NCBI RefSeq assembly: GCF_018459925.1
Contig: NZ_CP075371.1
Coordinates: 3,286,001-3,350,000 of the forward strand
Source of the DNA: Nocardioides aquaticus
GTDB taxonomy: Bacteria; Actinomycetota; Actinomycetes; Propionibacteriales; Nocardioidaceae
DNA length: 64,000 bases
Direction: 5' to 3'
Position numbers and translations under genes: made by a program. Shown piece by piece: positions 60,367-64,000 of the stretch. Below the pieces are notes generated by a model. It did no database searches. It saw only the letters and a list, made by a program, of their open reading frames with translations, and was not told where the DNA came from. The number at the start of each line of letters is the position of its first letter. The first letter of the stretch is position 1.

Positions 60367-63300
60367 TGCTGCACCACCGCCCCGGCGCTGCGGGCCGGGC
60401 AGATCGCCACGAACGGGCAGTCCCGGCACTGCGGCCCCGGCGTCGCCGGGAACACCTCGCTGCGCAGCACCTGCGCCGCCGCGCCGAGCCGCTCGCGCAG
60501 CGCGGCCCGTTCGGGGGCGTCGGCGTCGTGGGCGGCCTGGCGCTGGACGGTCGCCCCGGTGCCGTCGGCCAGCCCGAGCTGCACGAGCTCGGCACCGCCG
60601 GACCCCGCGTCCTCGGCGACCGGTGGCTCCTCGGACCGCGGCTCGGGCACGGACTCGGTCAGCGCCGGTCGCAGCCCGCCCTCGTCGACGGCGTACTGGT
60701 ACAGCGCGAGCTGGACGTGGCGCGCGACCTCCGGGGCGCTCGGCTTGGTCTTGCCCGTCTTGAGGTCGACGACGACGAGCCGGCCGTCGCGGTCGACCTC
60801 GAGCCGGTCGGCGTAGCCCCCGAGCCGCACCCGCTGGCCGTCGTCGAGCACCACCTCGGCCTCGAACCGGGCCTCGGTGGCCACCAGCCGCCGCGGGTTG
60901 GTGCGCGACCAGTGCACGAACCGCTCGAGGGCGAGCCGGACCCGGGCCTTCTCCCGGGCCGAGGACCAGGGCGTGCGGAAGCTGAGCCGGCCCCACACCT
61001 GCTCGACGTGCTCCATCAGCTCAGCCACGAGAGCGGGCTCGCCCTCGGGGTCGGTCGGGTCGGCCGCGACGTCGCCGCGGCCCACCCGCTCGGCGAGGGC
61101 GTGCACGACCTGACCGAGGTTCGCGGACTGGTGGGAGGCCGCCGACCCGCCGGCCTCGCGCTCGAAGAACCAGCGGGCGGGGCAGGTGGCCAGCGCGTCG
61201 AGGACGCTGGCCGAGAGCGGCACGGCCCGGTCGGGGTCGCGCAGCGGGACCTCCGAGCGGGACGCCGCCCGCGTGCCCCACCAGGTGCCGGGGTCCGCGG
61301 CCGGCACCAGGGCACGGGATCCCTGGGTCTCCCCGGCCAGCCGGGCCAGGCGTACGGCGGCCGCGTCGCGCAGGGCCGGCGGCGACGCGGGGTCGGCGAG
61401 GGTGCGGCGGAGGTCGCCGACCAGGCCGGTCATCGACAGCGGCCGGCGGGGGCGCCCCGTCGTGCGGCGCACCTCGCGGCCGAGCTCGGCCAGGAACGGC
61501 GAGGGCTGCTCGCCGTCGTCGTCGTCGGAGGCCACCGCAGTGACCACCAGCCGCTCGCGGGCACGGGTGCAGGCGACGTAGAACAGGCGCCGCTCCTCGG
61601 CGAGGAGCTCGCGGGTCGTCACCGGCGGGAGCAGCTCGTCGCGCCCGATCCGGTCGGCCTGGAGCAGCGTGGCGCGGCGGCGCAGGTCGGGCCACCCGCC
61701 CTGCTGCACGTGCGCCACGACGACCAGGCGCCACTCCAGGCCCTTGGCCCGGTGCGCGGTGAGCAGGCGCACCGCCGAGCCGCGGGCACCCCGCTCGGCC
61801 AGGGTGTCGCCGGGGATCTGCTGGGCCGTCAGCTGCTCGAGGAAGGTGACGACCCCGGTGTGGTCGCGCTGCTCCTCCACGCGGCCGGCCTGCTCGAAGA
61901 GCGCGACCACGGCGTCCAGGTCACGGTGGGCGCGCCGGGCGGTGGAGCCGCCCTGCTCGGCGGCGCGACGGAGCCGCCGGGGCCAGTCCGTGCCGGACCA
62001 GAGGGCCCAGAGCGCGTCCTCGGCCGAGGCCCCGTCGGCCAGCGAGGTGCGCACGCCGGCGACCAGGTCGCGCAGCGCCCGGGCGGCCGCCGCCTCGGGG
62101 CCCGCGAGCCCGTCGAGGAACCCCTCCTCCACCAGGACGCAGCGCAGCAGCGAGCGCGAGGTGCGAGGCGTTCGTCCGTCCTCGTGCGCCAGCTCCTTCT
62201 CCCGCTGACGCAGCGCCCGCCCCAGCCGCCGCACCTGGCTGGCGTCCATCTGGCCGAGCGGTCCCGTGAGCAGGGCCTCGGCCCGCGCCGCGTCGAGGTG
62301 GTCGGTGCGCTGGGGGTCCTCGACGTGCAGGTCGACCGCGGCGCGCAGCGCGTCGAGCAGCGGCAGCACCGCGGGGTCGTGCACCAGCGGGAGCTCGTCG
62401 GCGGCCACCTCGACCGGGACGCCGGCGGCGCCCAGCGAGCGTCGCAGGCCCGGGATCGAGCCGCGCCCGGAGCGCACCAGCACGGCCATCTCGTGCCAGG
62501 GCACGCCGTCCTCGAGGTGGGCGCGGCGCAGCAGGTCGGCGAGGTGCTCGGCCTCGGCGCGCTCGGAGTCGTAGGTCGTGACCTCGACCGAGCCCTGACC
62601 CAGCCCGGGCGGCGGGTCGGCCACGGGGTGGCGGAAGGCCTCCATCGCCTCCGCCGGCAGCGTCCCGGGCAGTCCCAGGCGGCCGGCGACCCGCTGCCCC
62701 GCGATCAGCAGCCGGGGCCCGAACCGGCGGGTGGTCCGCAGCGCCACCACGTCGGCGCGCGCACCACCACGCTGCGGGAACTGCGTGGGGAACTCCAGCA
62801 GCCCCCGCACCTCGGCGCCCCGGAAGGCGTAGATCGACTGGTGCGGGTCGCCGACCACGACCAGGTCCCGGCCGTCGCCGGCCAGCTGCCGCAGCAGCGC
62901 GACCTGCCCGGGGTCGGTGTCCTGGTACTCGTCGACGAAGACGTGGGAGACCTGCGCGCGCAGCTCGTCGCGGTGCTCGGCCGCCTCGATCGTGGCGCGC
63001 CGGATCAGGTCGGCGTAGTCGGTGGCCCCGAGGTAGTCCATCGTGGTCAGGTACTGGTCGAGGAACGCTCCGGCCGCGACCAGCTCCGGGGCGTCGTGGG
63101 CGTGTCCGAGGCCCGAGAGCTGCTCCCCGTCGAGGCCCTTCTCGCGGGCCCGGGCCAGCACCGCCCCCACCTCGCGGGCGAAGCCGCGGGTGCCCAGCGC
63201 CCGGTCCAGGGCCGGTGGCCACGGCACCGCCTCCGGGGTGCGCGCCAGCAGCTCGCGCAGCAGGACGTCGGACTCCGGGGCGGACAGCAGCCGCAGCGGC

Positions 63301-63674
63301 GCCTCGTAGAGCTCGGCCGGTGCGTAGCGGCGCAGGAGGCCGTAGGCGAAGGAGTGGAAGGTCGAGCTCAGGGTGGTCGCGGTGGTGCGACCCAGCCGGG
63401 CGGTCACCCGGTCGCGCAGCTGCTCGGCGGCCTTGCGCGAGAACGTCAGGGCCAGCACCGACTCCGGGCTGGCGCCGCGGTTCTCGACACGGTCCACGAT
63501 GGCCTCGACCAGCGTGGTCGTCTTGCCCGTGCCGGGCCCGGCCAGGACGAGCAGCGGACCGCCGTCGTGGTCCACGACGCGCCGCTGGTGCTCGTCGAGG
63601 GTCGGCACCGTCGGCGGCGCGGCGGGCGGGGCGAGCCGCCAGGCCGGGTGGTGACGGGCGTCGGTCGAGGGCAC
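60363..63674 (-). CDS. adnA: AdnA-type helicase-nuclease subunit with Fe-S nuclease
   Basis: This subunit has 1103 residues from GTG 63674. Walker A is GPGTGKTTT (46-54), DEYQD is near residue 247, and YAFRGAEV and LTAHRAKGLEWRLVV are present. The nuclease motif GGYADRLE with VVDLKTGK lies near residue 970, then QLALYQYAV. A cysteine near 831 (ATCPARWFF) and CRDCPFVAIC (1083-1092) form an AddB-type [4Fe-4S] staple. The stop overlaps adnB, so the two chains are made together. The upstream gene diverges across 46 bp. Confidence 0.94.
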   Translation of the reverse strand: MPSTDARHHPAWRLAPPAAPPTVPTLDEHQRRVVDHDGGPLLVLAGPGTGKTTTLVEAIVDRVENRGASPESVLALTFSRKAAEQLRDRVTARLGRTTATTLSSTFHSFAYGLLRRYAPAELYEAPLRLLSAPESDVLLRELLARTPEAVPWPPALDRALGTRGFAREVGAVLARAREKGLDGEQLSGLGHAHDAPELVAAGAFLDQYLTTMDYLGATDYADLIRRATIEAAEHRDELRAQVSHVFVDEYQDTDPGQVALLRQLAGDGRDLVVVGDPHQSIYAFRGAEVRGLLEFPTQFPQRGGARADVVALRTTRRFGPRLLIAGQRVAGRLGLPGTLPAEAMEAFRHPVADPPPGLGQGSVEVTTYDSERAEAEHLADLLRRAHLEDGVPWHEMAVLVRSGRGSIPGLRRSLGAAGVPVEVAADELPLVHDPAVLPLLDALRAAVDLHVEDPQRTDHLDAARAEALLTGPLGQMDASQVRRLGRALRQREKELAHEDGRTPRTSRSLLRCVLVEEGFLDGLAGPEAAAARALRDLVAGVRTSLADGASAEDALWALWSGTDWPRRLRRAAEQGGSTARRAHRDLDAVVALFEQAGRVEEQRDHTGVVTFLEQLTAQQIPGDTLAERGARGSAVRLLTAHRAKGLEWRLVVVAHVQQGGWPDLRRRATLLQADRIGRDELLPPVTTRELLAEERRLFYVACTRARERLVVTAVASDDDDGEQPSPFLAELGREVRRTTGRPRRPLSMTGLVGDLRRTLADPASPPALRDAAAVRLARLAGETQGSRALVPAADPGTWWGTRAASRSEVPLRDPDRAVPLSASVLDALATCPARWFFEREAGGSAASHQSANLGQVVHALAERVGRGDVAADPTDPEGEPALVAELMEHVEQVWGRLSFRTPWSSAREKARVRLALERFVHWSRTNPRRLVATEARFEAEVVLDDGQRVRLGGYADRLEVDRDGRLVVVDLKTGKTKPSAPEVARHVQLALYQYAVDEGGLRPALTESVPEPRSEEPPVAEDAGSGGAELVQLGLADGTGATVQRQAAHDADAPERAALRERLGAAAQVLRSEVFPATPGPQCRDCPFVAICPARSAGAVVQQ

Positions 63675-63720
63675 GGCCCCATCCCAGCACGAGCCGCCGA
63701 CAGGCTGCTTCACTGGAGCC

Positions 63721-64000
63721 GTGGACGACCAGGGGCGGCCCGGGCAGGACCCGGCCGAGGCGGAGCGGGTGGGGACCGTACGACGCCTGCTCGCCCGGGA
63801 GCTGCGCGAGCTGGGGGACGGCCCGGGCGCGGCGGTGCGGCTGCTGGTCCTGGGGGCCGGGGACGGCGGCGACGTGCTGCCGGTGCTGGCGGGGTCCCCC
63901 GCGACCGTGCGCGCGACCCTGGTCGAGCCCGACCCCGACCTGGCGGCGGCCGCCCGGAGCACGGCGCGCGACCTCGGTCTCGACGTCGACGTGCGCTGCG
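63721..64000 (+). CDS. Partial class I SAM-dependent methyltransferase
   Basis: The frame from GTG 63721 stays open to the window edge (93 codons). After a charged helix it has VRLLVLGAGDGGDVLPVL, a SAM-loop pattern, then LVEPDPDLAAAARSTARDLG, the acidic motif. The rest of the protein is beyond the window, so the class is tentative. Confidence 0.65.
   Translation, partial: MDDQGRPGQDPAEAERVGTVRRLLARELRELGDGPGAAVRLLVLGAGDGGDVLPVLAGSPATVRATLVEPDPDLAAAARSTARDLGLDVDVRC

Overview
The window is chromosomal DNA of a very high-G+C actinomycete. Nearly every third codon position is G or C, starts are often GTG, and the gene set is actinobacterial: a dcw cluster with sepF, yggT and wag31/divIVA, AdnAB, UvrD2, mycoredoxin, WhiB7, and a PknL-type PASTA kinase beside an Rv2175c-type protein. 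MurE carries the DNPR motif for diaminopimelate. My best inference is Nocardioidaceae (Nocardioides or a relative); this rests on gene content and order, not on a search.

Layout. (1) 1-1328: an accessory edge. A large serine recombinase runs off the left end and abuts the 3' remnant of a DUF222/HNH endonuclease gene. About 430 bp of direct, inverted and tandem repeats follow. (2) 1329-14268, minus strand: DUF3352 protein, small membrane protein, dnaE, GNAT, rluD, lspA, dksA/traR-like, divIVA, yggT, sepF, yggS, pgeF and ftsZ. (3) 14507-29111, minus strand: the murein and division cluster from mraZ to ftsQ, mostly linked by 4-bp start/stop overlaps. It is headed by six 10-bp-phased MraZ operators overlapping a promoter. 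(4) 29369-33981, plus strand: MoxR ATPase, DUF58 and TgpA-like transglutaminase, the last with a 3' frameshift at a G6 run. (5) 34027-37227, minus strand: HEPN protein, methyltransferase, dinB and DUF3040, headed by a perfect LexA box. (6) 37329-45401: a small membrane protein, YbaK, CrtI-like oxidoreductase, metF, polyprenyl synthase, a barstar/barnase-type pair (the RNase frameshifted at another G6 run), an Rv2175c-like protein and a PASTA kinase. (7) 45430-51135: moaE, a zincin, NUDIX, a YgjP-like peptidase, a PHP protein, DUF5679 and a ThiF/cyclodehydratase-like protein. (8) 51160-64000: small basic and Cys-rich ORFs, whiB7 with a long attenuator leader, uvrD2, mrx, nudC, an FAD monooxygenase, adnB, adnA and a partial methyltransferase.

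How the parts work together. The left half is the growth and division programme: lipid II synthesis (murC-G, mraY, rsmH), septal synthesis (ftsW, ftsI, ftsL, ftsQ), the Z ring and its membrane tether (ftsZ, sepF) and polar growth (divIVA). The right half is weighted to stress and genome maintenance: SOS-controlled dinB and HEPN genes, AdnAB, UvrD2, mycoredoxin, NudC, and antibiotic-inducible WhiB7.

The strongest leads are the LexA-headed HEPN-methyltransferase-dinB unit, the whiB7 leader with a 72-codon upstream ORF ending just before a textbook terminator, the phased MraZ operator array, the barnase/barstar-like pair, and two genes broken by one missing base in a G6 run. No tRNA, rRNA or CRISPR array was seen.
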